A stretch of DNA of 64,000 nucleotides from Himantopus leucocephalus. Taxonomy: Eukaryota > Chordata > Aves > Charadriiformes > Recurvirostridae. The stretch is from positions 53,177,295-53,241,294 of the forward strand of contig RSEF01000031.1 in assembly GCA_003993805.1 (NCBI GenBank), given 5' to 3'. The translations under genes and the position numbers were made by a program. Below are positions 1-10,505 of the stretch, one piece after another. Below the pieces are notes generated by a model. That model was not told the origin of the DNA. It saw only the letters and a list, made by a program, of their open reading frames with translations, and did no database searches. How positions within the stretch are numbered: position 1 is the first letter of the stretch; every line of letters begins with the position of its first letter.

Positions 1-424
1 ACAAGTTTTGTTGCTGTACATAATCCATGCTGCTCAGCGTCACACTCCTGTGACAGTATATTATTTCCAGAAGAGTTTCCCAAAATATGTTTTTGAATGT
101 AATAGCCAGCAAGATATTTTTTTGTAGTTAAGTACCCATCATAGGTAGATGTAAGTGGCAGATATTCCTTTTTTTTGAAGGGAATTCAACCATTTTTCTG
201 CTTGCCAAGGGAGAAAACAGCAGGAGGAAGTTTTTCAATGATTTGTCATGTAACATTTGCAATGCTTTTAGTAGTATTTTTTCTTTAACATCTATGAGAT
301 ATCTCTTTTTCTGACAGGCAAATGGTCAGCATCAGTGAAAGGGGTATTACTAAGGTATACAGCAAGAGCATGTAAAAACTGAAACATTATTCTGGTCCTG
401 GCAGCTGTCACTGTCCAGAGCTGT
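1..424. other. AT-rich non-coding DNA
   Basis: No gene, RNA or repeat that I recognise. Contains short T-runs and one open frame too short and too biased to be coding. Confidence 0.6.
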
Positions 425-960
425 TCTCCTGATAATGTACGCTAAACCTTTCTCAGTTTCATTATATTTCTCCTACTCAATCCCTTCTGTATGGTCAATT
501 AAATGTTCTCTATTCTTAGGGATCATTCCCTTCAAATACTCACAGATAGTTATTATGAACCCTCCAGTTTTCTTTAGCCAAACTATAAATATATATTTGG
601 TGCTCTCTATTTTTTCATATATTAAGTCTTCCAATCTCTTAATCACATTTAGGGCTTTTCTCTGAACTACTGATTTTCCATTATCTTTGGTGATGAAGTG
701 TTTAGAAACTCCTGGTAATACCTGTGTGAGCTATTATCACGGTTATATTCATGGAAAATATAATTACTTTGCCCTATGATGTTACCCTCCTCCAAATACA
801 CCACCAAGGGCCACATTGGTTTCCCAGCCATGTTGCACATAAGCACCTACCAAATCTGCTGCTTATGGACTGTAGAAGTTGACATTACTGGTCTTTTTCT
901 GTAATAATCTACTTATTATTCTTTGTATGATTTATTTTCCAAATTAATCCCTGCCTATGG
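425..960 (-). mobile_element. ancient CR1-like LINE relic (antisense)
   Basis: Heavily decayed LINE fragment lying in reverse orientation. The clearest part is about 530-700, where the order of words follows the antisense of old amniote CR1 elements: a stretch like TTTCTTTAGCCAAACTA, then AAGTCTTCCAATCTCTTAATCA, then GCTTTTCTCTGAACTA. These correspond to the segment encoding the C-terminal part of the reverse transcriptase (the region of RRLRGDLI in younger copies). The similarity fades after 715; phrases near 800-940 (CATTGGTTTCCCAGCCATG and ATTCTTTGTATGATTTA) still fit the same element order, so I extend the call to about 960 with less certainty. No intact frame survives. Divergence is far greater than in the other CR1 copies of this window, so the insertion is old. 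The family call is by recognition and the edges are soft. Confidence 0.6.
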
Positions 961-3900
961 TGTAACGAAGTGTGTTCCAAGAGGATGAGCCTGAAACATA
1001 ACCACTCATTTCTGCTTGCAGGCGTTACTGTTGTGCCATGTGAGCATCAAACAGAGCCATGAACTTCTGCGTATTTCAAGATATTTTCATATTTGTTTGC
1101 AATAAATATTAACTATTGTTCAAAACACAGACCCTCAATGCCTGATTATTTGTTTAGATTTCTCATTACAGCTCTTCAGACTATAACTGTTAATATTATT
1201 TGGATAGTAACTAAGTAATAATACATTAAAAATTGAAACCCACATTCCAAATTCATTTGGCTGGAAGGAAAGTGGCATTCTGATTAAAATTTCCCTGAAA
1301 CATCATTTGAAAACATCTGTTGCTCTCTAATTTTGTTTTCTTTTTTTTTTTCAAAGTAACATGATTTCAGTTTGTGGTGGTTCAATCGTGACTCACGCGC
1401 AGTCCATGCATCTTTCCCTGTTGACAAAGAAAACACAAACCAGCTAGTTAATCGAATAAAACTGTTTATAGAGAAAAGTTATTTCCCAGCTCTAACTCAA
1501 ACTATGCAAAGAAAAATTAAGAGAAATTATTTCATGGGAGGATATGAACTTGAAACAGAAACATAAAATACTTAAAATCACGGCGCATGCCTGCACTGCA
1601 GTAACACATGTGATTATATTGGTATAGATAACAACCTGAAATCTCTTTAGACTGGCTTAGTCAGGGACCAGAACCAGCATACTTGTCCTATCTTAGTGCA
1701 TGCAAACATCAGCCCGCTGAAGAGGGTGCATTGTTTGCGACTGCAGCATGGGTGTAACTCTAACGGGGGTAAAATCCTTTGAAAACGATTTGTTCTTGCA
1801 TCATTTTGGACCATCAGTGTAGAATGAGGAAATTTTTAATATGTGGTATTTGAGTCAATGTGGAACAATAGTTGGAGTTGGTACTGTTGGGTGTTTCAGG
1901 GTTTTTTTCCAAATGCTGTCTGCGATGATTAAAATACAGTTGTCAGGTCTGAGCCCATCACCATCTCAGGACACGGAACGATTCCAAAGTTACAAATCAC
2001 TCAGTGCAGCCAAGCCAAGGAGATTTCAGGTCAGGGGACTCCATAATTTTTCTTCTCTTTTTTTTTTTTTTTCTTTTTCTTTTCTTCCTGTGCAAGTCTA
2101 GAAAACTAAATTTAATCACTAAAAAACCTGGCATCTTTTGCCAGTAGGGATATTTTCATACACTCTAATGGATTATTTTTGCTCTGCTTGGCAGGGGACC
2201 TTTCCCTCCATATGCAACAACACTGTACATCGAAAGTTATATTAGATGAGTTGAGACTAGATACCCACTTTACATTTCTGCATTTCTTTGAAATCCACAG
2301 TCTTTGTTCTTTACATAATATTCCCATGCTGCTGACCTTCCAAATGTTTCTTTAATTTCTGTTCCCTGCTGCACTGCAGGAGTTTTATGAGGGTGAACAT
2401 AGAATTAGTAGTCCATTTCCATTAGTAGTAAATCTGCTTTTGCCCTTGCAGGGGAACCTTTGCTTCAGTGTCTGTACTTTTGCAAAAATTATGAATTCAT
2501 GCAGGAGGCTACCCGGATAACAGCAAACCAGGGTTTAAAGTCTAACCTGGTACATCACCACCTCAGGGCTAAATTCTGAGCCCATTTAAGCAGGAGAAAT
2601 GGGCCACAAACATGAAAACACTCCCCAGCATCCCCCATGGCTTCTGCAGTCACCAAATCTCATGCAGAAGCTTGTGATTCTTTCATTTAACTGTGCTGTG
2701 AGTATTCCGTTTTCAGGAGAACAAAAAGGACCTTTAATCAGGTTTTCTCTCTCTTTTCTTGATTAGTTTCGTCCATTTAAGTGAATCGTGCTTGTACTGC
2801 ACAAGTTTTGGAAAGTTAGTGCATTCACAATCATCTTCAGAAAAAGAGTACATTGTTTTATTCATTTGTTTATAATTTTTATACATGTTATATTGCTAAT
2901 TCTTTTATATATTTATAAATTTTATATATAATATGTATTTGTAACTCAATTTGCTATCGTTTTCTACCATAATTTCAACAGCACTTGAGTAAATTCTATA
3001 TCTAGTGTAAAGTTCATATTCAGATTAGTGTCAACATTTAAAGGAATTTCTCCTGCTGTTTTTAAAAGAAGACGAAACAAAATATTTAGCTTGAGGTTCC
3101 AAGACAGCACGAACAAACTATCATTACATTTTGCTACACGTTCTTTGCAGGACAGAGGACAGGTAAGATGAGGCTTAAATATATAATTACCACACCCAGA
3201 AGTATTGTAAGACTAGTTAAACAACAAAAAACCTCAGCATCTACATTTATGATGATAACTTTTTGAAATTTGGGTACATTTCTAATTGATGTGATGAGCT
3301 ACAAAAATGGCCATTCAATAAAAAACAAAATCAGAAAAATGTTCTTGTGTAAGAATGGTGTCTAAATGATGTCGAAGGAAATTTTTATATATATCCCACA
3401 ACTGAAGTGCAACATTTTTTATTATATATTTAAATACTTATTCAAAATATTCCAAAAAACTAACTAGTTACACACTTATTCATAAGAAAGCAGCTTTCTA
3501 TATATGTGTTGTTCTAAGCCTGAATACCAGGCTGCCAAATAAATGCAGAAAAGGAAGGATGACTGATAAATTGCTCCACTGAGCAGCTCACAAGAGCGAT
3601 GTAATAGCATCAGAACAACTTTCCAAGCAAAAGTTTATCTTATTAGTCACTTCCCATTTTCAGTACAACAGTAAACTCTGTGACCTGTTTCAAAGAGCAA
3701 CCGCGTCAAACAGATTAGCTTTTCATCTGAATTTGGCTGTTTAAAAGTTAATATGAAGAAGCTTTCAATACTGATCTGCTTATGAGTGAAACAATGAGGA
3801 TTACCGGGTGTTAGGGAGGTTGGATGTACCCTAAGGGTGTAATCTCTGGTGAGGTCAAGGCTGGATGGCTTGGGGGAAAAAAAGACATGTTAGCACTGTA

Positions 3901-5614
3901 AAGATCCATTTTCCCAGCTCAATAAAACAGGCCAGAACATGGTTTGATGGCTCACTCTTTACCAGGTGAAGTGAGTGAAAAAAAGGTTACACATTCTCCT
4001 CTTGCATTTAAATTGAAAAATAAGGAGAAAAATAACTCCCATTCTTTTTGCACTTAATCAGGTCCATAACCTGTTAAGCATGGACAAATATGAGGGACAG
4101 ATAATGGTGTTTTTGTAAATATACCTCTATATGTGTTCATGTCTACTGCTCCAAGCCTCTAACATTTGGACTGACCAGAGAAGAAGTTGTGGAAACACAA
4201 GGAAAAGAGGAAATCTTTGAACAAGTAACTGTAATAAAAATGAATATATTTCTTTTTTTTTGGCCCGTAAAACAAATGGCCCACAGATTCTGATTTACCA
4301 AATAAGGCTCCCAGACTTTTCCCCAGACCTTTGTTCTGTTCTGTCATAAACCAAGATTAGCCTTAACCTAGACATAGTTTGTTTTCTGGAGGAATAAGAG
4401 AGCATCACAGAACCATCATTTCAGCAGCATCCGACTGTCAGAAAAGACCCCCCTTGCAGGACGGTTGCAGCTGCTTGGAGTAGTAACCTCTGTGCCCATT
4501 GAAATCTGAATTTCTTACTTTCAAAAGCAGAGGCATATATTGTGGTTTAGAAAAATTGCATAGTCAGGAATACTAAAGTTTCACAACACAGAAGTGTCTA
4601 AAAATCAGAATACTTTTTTTTTTAAAAAAAAAATCTGCTTTCTGGATAACAGGGAGCAACTGGGGTCTGGAGAACGGCATTTTGCAGCAAAAGCAGGCAA
4701 AGAACAACTTTTCAACTTAAGAAAATGTCCCGTTTTCCACATCTTATGTCAGAGTTGTACTCGCTTAGATATGAATGCTCTAAGTAATGAAAGGATAATA
4801 AAATGTCATAAAACCTGAACTATATTTGATTTGAAATGTTTTGAACATTTGAAACTCTTGAAATATGAAAACATTTCCACTTTAATACTGGGTTTCTGCT
4901 AAGAGAAAAACCCTTCTTCTAAGAACTAATTGAATAATTGCCCTGGTCATATTATTCTCCGAATATCTGGAACTGGCAGCTCCCAGATGAGGTGAATGTG
5001 CGGTGCAAGCTTGTGTAGTAATTCTTTTCTTTGCAAATGTTTTTTATCATACAATCCAAGTGATTCTTGCAAATTGAGAACCATTTTAAGTGGGAAGTTG
5101 AAGCCACTTGCTGTTCATACTAATGACTTGCAATATCTGTGTGGTAAGATATATTTTGAACATCTAAATGTGTATCGGTGTAGAGCTTCTCTGTGGGATA
5201 AATTGAAAACCTCACACTCCACACTTTTAAGAAAGCCTATAAATATTACATAAATCCTTTAGAAATAGCCCAACTATAATTAATTGGGCTGATAATGAGA
5301 TCAAGTTTTCTAGACCTTTTCCCTGCACAGGACTGTAATAGAAACTACAAGCACTGCTGCACTTCCTAAGATGAAAGTTATAATCTCCGTGTGTTATAAA
5401 TTAGTGTCCTTTTTTTTTTCTTTTTTGGAAAGAAAATGCCAAAATAGCATGCAGCTGGACTTTTCCACCTCACTGCACCTTTCTGACGGTGATCGGCAAG
5501 ACCAGTTGGATAATAATCCATTCTGCTGCTCATGTGCTTAAATTGTGTATTTAGATCTATTGCTGAGAGAGGCTTATGCCACTATACAATGCAAATAAGG
5601 GTGGTTGAAGCTCA
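961..5614. other. unique AT-rich non-coding interval
   Basis: No gene found. Holds a 43-nt pure pyrimidine run (about 2047-2089), a very AT-rich segment with TA runs (about 2860-2940) and several A/T homopolymers (4252-4261, 4612-4631). Open frames here are below 90 codons and match no family I know. The stretch 4405-4450 faintly resembles a CR1 3' end but is too short to call. Confidence 0.5.
2047..2089 (+). repeat. polypyrimidine tract
   Basis: About 43 consecutive C/T bases, mostly T, including an uninterrupted run of some 16 T. Low-complexity sequence. Confidence 0.85.
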
Positions 5615-5690
5615 ACCTTGGGGCCTCCGTCAAAGTTAATAAGAGTCTTGCCATTGATTTCCATAGGCTTTCAGTGAGGATCTGAGATTT
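5615..5690. repeat. possible old interspersed repeat fragment
   Basis: The words GAGTCTTGCCATTGATTTCC, then ATAGGCTTTCAGTGAGGATC, resemble a short motif (a variant of attgacttcaatggg followed by ggatcaggccc) that I recall as widespread in reptile genomes as part of an old repeat. The family name is not known to me. Low confidence because the match is under 80 bp. Confidence 0.3.
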
Positions 5691-6419
5691 TAGCAAGTGG
5701 ATCCTTAGGACCTGGTGGGGGCAAGCGAAAGTAACACAACCCACAGGGGAGGTTTCTCTTCTCCTCCTGGGACATACCCATGCGGAGGAAATGAGTCAGC
5801 TACAGCTTTCAGCAATCAACCCTGTCAAATTCTAGTTGTACATGCTCCGGTGTTCCCTTCTGACATTTCTCCTGCTCAGCCCCAATGGGTTGAAGTGGCA
5901 ACCACCATATATATAAAGCCAGTTGTGATAGCTAAGCCTACTAATTATGGAGCATCTTCAAATGCATCACAGTACTGTGTACAGTAGTTAGTTAAACAGT
6001 AAGATTTTCCTTCTCAGTAGCGCAGCTTTGAATAGGAGAATTGACATTTGCCTTATTTGTAAAAAAATCAGCACGTCCTTGGAGATTTGTATTTTTCTGT
6101 CGTCTCTGGAAACAGAGTGCCCTGTCACACTTAAGGGTGGGACTTCACTAAGAGAGCGCATTAGCCTAATGACCATTTCCTGAAATTAAATCATCCCAAG
6201 CAAACAAACAAAATTTTCTTAATTTAATCTGTTAAAAGCATTTGAGTAGCCTGAAAATTTTCTGAAGCAAGTCCCCTAACACTGCCACAGATAAGGAGAT
6301 ACAAAATAAAAAATTGTAACCATTCCAAATTTTGTTTCCCTGTAAGCAGTATTATCTCACTCTCAGAAATGGCAGACTCTTATTTTTCCATCCAAAAATA
6401 AAAATAAAAATGGTGATCT
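5691..6419. other. unique non-coding interval
   Basis: A 90-codon open frame (5715-5987) occurs here but shows no recognisable domain, and there is no splice or promoter support. Nothing else seen except a short (AAAAT)-like stretch near 6395-6415. Confidence 0.5.
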
Positions 6420-6760
6420 TGTTTTAAAGGATAATCTAATTTATTGTTAATGGTTTGAATCATTCCAGGGGTCAAAGGCATCTTTTACATCAATTTGCAA
6501 AAGCAAATTAATGTTTTGAAGGAAATGTAAAAGTCAAGTTGCTTGGGAGTACATTAAATTATATGCTAGTTAATGGTGTTAGAGAGATGGTTTAAAAATA
6601 AATTGCCCATAATACCTTTTAATAAAGGAGCTAAATGCATTTTTGTTCCCTGCTAAAAGCAGATGCCTATTTGGCACTGTTTTGAATCCCATTTGCCATG
6701 TATATTTTGATTAATACTATGCCGGGTAATCTGCACTACGTGGTCTAGGTTCAGTAACCT
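6420..6760. promoter_or_regulatory. candidate conserved non-coding element / enhancer
   Basis: AT-rich unique sequence dense in homeodomain- and POU-type words: TAATTTATTG, TTAATGG, AATTAATG. It contains a 7-bp dyad, AATTTGC at 6492-6498 and GCAAATT at 6503-6509, separated by four A. The arms resemble octamer half-sites bound by POU proteins. Such composition is typical of vertebrate developmental enhancers, but AT-rich DNA produces these words by chance too. Calling this regulatory is inference without alignment. Confidence 0.3.
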
Positions 6761-7632
6761 CACTGTAAAATAATGAGCCTTCAAGAATAAAAAATACGTT
6801 AGCTATAAAGTTGTATATTCTGAGGGGCTCTGAACATATTCAAATGAAACAAAAAAAAAAAAAAAATGAAGCTTTCAACCAGTAAATTTGCTCAGAAGTG
6901 AAACTTGCATATCTCAATCTGTATTTCGCTCTCCATCTGAGATCTGAAAAGTGGACAAGACATCAACTTTTTGCATATGTTTTCTATAAATACCTTTCCT
7001 TTGAGTCAGCTGCCACAGGACCTTGCAAAAGCCCCAGTCTTAAGGGAGCTTATGGCAACTGGGGTGCAGCCAATAGCAATGAGTTCACTCCTAAGTAGTG
7101 TCTTCAGAAAAAGGTCCAGCACTCATATTTTATGAAATATGTAACATGATTTACCCAAGGTTGTCAAAAAAGATGAATTTCAGCCAAATGCAAGGTAATA
7201 AATAGTAATATGTGCTGCATATAGTTGACTTATAACCCTTGGCATTTTGAAACAAAATTCTTTTGAAGAATTCATTTTATACGTCATAAACTTTCCTATT
7301 GTTTTTCCTGTTTTGACTGTCTTTGTCATCAGATTTCTTGTGGAAAGTATTTCTGAAAACTGTAAATGAAGCAATATTTTCAAGAATACTTATATAGATC
7401 TCTATTTCCTTGGTGTTCTTGGAATAAGAAAGTTAGTAGAGTAGAAAAATGGTCTGTTTCATTAAATCGGAACCTAGGGGGAAAAAAAGGCAATAAGGTA
7501 ATGTACATGTGAACTTTTTTATTATTATTTATTTAATGATTATAGAAAAACCTTTTCCAAGCTTGAAAGTTATTTGCTCTCCTGACATACTTGTGTGATT
7601 TTGAGGAACAGAGTAATTTAGGGGTTGGGTTG

Positions 7633-7633
<1 letters not shown>
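6761..7633. other. unique AT-rich non-coding interval
   Basis: No gene or repeat recognised. Includes a run of A at about 6849-6865 and otherwise ordinary AT-rich sequence. Confidence 0.5.
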
Positions 7634-7680
<47 letters not shown>

Positions 7681-7759
7681 TACTACTGCTACTACTACTA
7701 CTATTACTGTTACTGTTACTGTTACTGTTACTGTTACTGCTGTTATTAATAATAATAAA
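7634..7759 (+). repeat. compound microsatellite (ATT)n-(CTA)n-(CTGTTA)n
   Basis: Uninterrupted ATT/TTA repeats to about 7680 pass into CTA repeats (about 7680-7703), then into a hexamer CTGTTA repeat (about 7705-7737), ending with AAT units near 7746-7759. The gradual change of unit suggests stepwise point mutation and re-expansion. On the - strand it would read as asparagine/serine runs, which is a repeat artefact and not a gene. Confidence 0.95.
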
Positions 7760-8579
7760 TTTTCTGATAGAGTGTAAAGTGCATTTATTCAATAATTTAT
7801 ACTTTAGAGTAAGTATAATTGAAGACGTATTATATTGTGATGTCCCTACTTTAAATCTGCTGGCTTAAACAGTATATTTGCAGTTGTGAATCCTCAAATA
7901 TGAGTCAAATGCATGTCCTTTACTGCCACCCACGCATCTCAATTTATGCTTCTAGAGCACTACCTGTTGTCTGTTAAAACAGCAACAAGGCGTTGGCAGG
8001 TTGTGCTGCATGCTGGTGAGCCTTAAAATGGATTTGTGGACTTCCAGGCACCATGCTCATATTTTGTCACATACTCCAATTTTTCAAAAATCTGCCAGAA
8101 ATGTTTCCAGTGTAGGCTGGCTGAAACACCTTACTGACCACAATGGTATCCAACGGTGGAACCTACAAAGAGACTTAAAGCCCCATAAGCATGCAGTGAG
8201 GATCCCCAAAACAGTGCCCCAGCCTCTAGCAGACTATGTTTCGAGGGGTCGTTCAACCAGGACTGCTATCTGAGGGTAATGGTATACATATACACATATG
8301 CCCTCACGTATATGTACGCAAGACACAGAAAGGTCTTCCCCAAAGGCTCTCCATGTGAAGATCTCACAGGATTGCCTTTCTTGTAATGTAAACCTGAAAC
8401 ATTTGGGAAAGTAATCCACTCCCTTAAATTTTAGTGTCCAGTTAAAACAAGTTAAAAAATCGGTGAATATAGTTGAAAATGCTGAGTATCTGGACAGAGC
8501 GGTCTCTCAGTAATGTTTGCAACCATTGTTCAAATAATACACAGGCAGACTGAATCTGATATTGTCATACAAAACTCCA
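7760..8579. other. unique non-coding interval
   Basis: No supported feature. A 90-codon open frame at 8001-8273 has no recognisable domain. A TA/CA-rich patch lies near 8282-8315. Confidence 0.5.
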
Positions 8580-9011
8580 GTTAGCAGCAAGAGACCTGAG
8601 GAGAAGCACTTGGGGGTGTTGGTGGATGAGAAGCTCAACGTGAGCCAGCAACGCGTGATCACAGCACAGAAAGTCAACTGTATTCTGTATCAGGAGAAGT
8701 GTGGCCAGCAGGTCAAGGGAGGTCGTTTTTCCCCTCTGCTCTGCTCTGGTGAGACCCCACATACAGTACTGCGTCCAGCTCTGGAGACCCCAGAGCGGGG
8801 TCAGAGGAGGCCATGAAGATGCTCTGAGGGCTGAAGCCCCTCTGCTGGGAGGACAGGCTGANNNNNNNNNNNNNNNNNNNNNNNNNNNNNNNNNNNNNNN
8901 NNNNNNNNNNNNNNNNNNNNNNNNNNNNNNNNNNNNNNNNNNNNNNNNNNNNNNNNNNNNNTTTAGGGTCCCTTCCAACTCTAAACATTCTGTGATTCTA
9001 TGATTCTATGA
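8580..9011 (+). mobile_element. CR1 LINE, 5'-truncated, sense, interrupted by 100-N gap
   Basis: Sense-oriented CR1. The left part encodes a decayed version of the C-terminal reverse-transcriptase segment: HLGVLVDEKLNVSQQ is readable at about 8610-8655, followed by frame changes and a segment corresponding to the usual LVRPHxxYCVQLW motif, seen in another frame at about 8750-8785. After the 100-N gap (8862-8961) the 3' untranslated end appears: TAGGGTCCCTTCCAACTC and then two ATTCTATG octamers at 8995-9010, the canonical CR1 3' terminus. 5' truncation is the normal outcome of CR1 retrotransposition. The frame is broken, so the copy is dead. Its 5' edge is approximate. Confidence 0.92.
8862..8961. 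other. assembly gap (100 N)
   Basis: Exactly 100 N, the conventional placeholder for a gap of unknown size. It falls inside a CR1 copy. Confidence 0.98.
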
Positions 9012-10234
9012 ATTACAGTCAAGGAAGCAAGTAAGCACTTCTAGGGTGCAAGTCATCTGAACTAATTTCCATATCCAGCCTGGCATTACAATAATTGAAC
9101 TCTAAAAATGTTTCCATGAAGCATAAAGTAAGGACAGAGGACTGGTTCAGATGCAGAAGTCTGCATTTCTCCCCTGATGCCAACATATTAAGAAAAACAT
9201 TGATCCACCTGAGACCCTTTAATTTCTTTGTTGTTCCTAGTGCAAACTGTACTCAGCTGTTGGAAACAAGCCAAGCAGTATAAGCACAACCTTAAAAAGC
9301 CAGGGATAATACCAGCAGGCAATGAAAGAGTTTGTAAAGGTTTGTAAGAACTCCTGAAGTTAAGCAAGCACGCTTGCCTCAAGCATAGTCCTCAGACTTG
9401 CTGGCAATCCTAAACCCGAAGATTCTCAGTGGTTTCCATTTTTGCACTTACATGCACACCATAGTGGAAGAAACAAAAGAACATAGTGGGGAAATATTTT
9501 TTTTTCTGCTTTTAGTAAATGTGCATTCTCATAAACATAAGCTGGAAGAAATTGGGCAGGTGCTACGTAACAGATAAAATGGTACAAGATTCAGATGTAT
9601 GAGAAAAATTTTATTGAAATACTACATGTTTTACACATATAGCAAATGTTCAGCTTACAATATTTGGAAGTAAGGAAGCAGACTTTAAGGTCAGAGGTAG
9701 ATGTTCTCATTTAACCAGTTACTCTGGCATTAAAGAGGATGTAGAACTTCACCCAGCAGCTACTGGGAAAGAGCTGTAACTTTTGAGTCAGCTTGGGTAA
9801 GCTGATGGGAACTTCAGAAAATGTAGGAAACTTCCAGAAAATGGTTGTTACCTCGTTAAATAATTCACGAGAAATTCAGTTCTTCTGAAGTATTTTGCAG
9901 GAGACTTCTGAGAAGTAATGAAAATGCCATCACCTCTGCTGGGGAAAGAGTATTGCAAATTTTGATGTAGGTGCTGGAAATTGGGAACTGGTGTTTAAGG
10001 TGGAATTCATTCCCAGGTTTAAGGGATTAGAATGAATTTAGCTTTTTTCGTCATTTTGAATATGCGTTTCCAATAAAGAGTATACCTTTCATTTTATTGC
10101 AAATAATGAATATGAGGGAATGAGGTTTTTAAGTATCACAAGAAGAATTTGGAGATAGAAGTCCAAAGGGTATCTTGTCTGCTGCACGCTCTAGAAAAGG
10201 AGATTTAATTCCTTGATTATTGTTCAGTTTGTAA
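9012..10234. other. unique AT-rich non-coding interval
   Basis: No gene, RNA or repeat recognised; only short T-runs and ordinary unique sequence. Confidence 0.5.
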
Positions 10235-10505
10235 ATTGGGGTGCCTTTGGCCCCTATCCCTCCAATACGAGGGTCCCCGCAGCCTTCTGCCGACCCTCCA
10301 TGGCACGGCAAGCCCCAAGCACAGTGGGAAAGCGCTTTCGGAAGGATGTGGGAAGGCGCGCAGCCAGCTGCTGCTCAGCCCCTGGCATTGACCTTTCGTG
10401 GGCAACCACACCGGACGGGGTCTCTGCAGCTTCTTCTGTGGAACGGGAAAACGTGACCGGGATGCGGTGGCTCCTAAAAGCCATCTGGGCTTGCGAAGTT
10501 TAATG
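10235..10505. other. isolated CpG-rich patch
   Basis: About 270 bp with some 16 CpG dinucleotides and clearly higher G+C than the surrounding DNA. Overlapping open frames of 70-110 codons occur on both strands, which is what GC-rich sequence with few stop codons gives; none shows a recognisable domain or splice context. It could be a small orphan CpG island, an enhancer or promoter, or the remnant of a GC-rich insertion such as an old LTR. I cannot choose between these from sequence alone. Confidence 0.5.

Noticed and set aside
2555..2620. GGCTAAATTCTGAGCCCATTT phrase resembling a reptile repeat motif
   Set aside because: Match limited to about 25 bases; chance cannot be excluded.
4405..4450. 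Possible CR1 3' end (CATCACAGAACCATCATTTC and AGAAAAGACC words)
   Set aside because: Too short and too diverged; only scattered words agree.
7529..7792. Asparagine/serine-rich - strand open frame
   Set aside because: Direct translation of the compound microsatellite.
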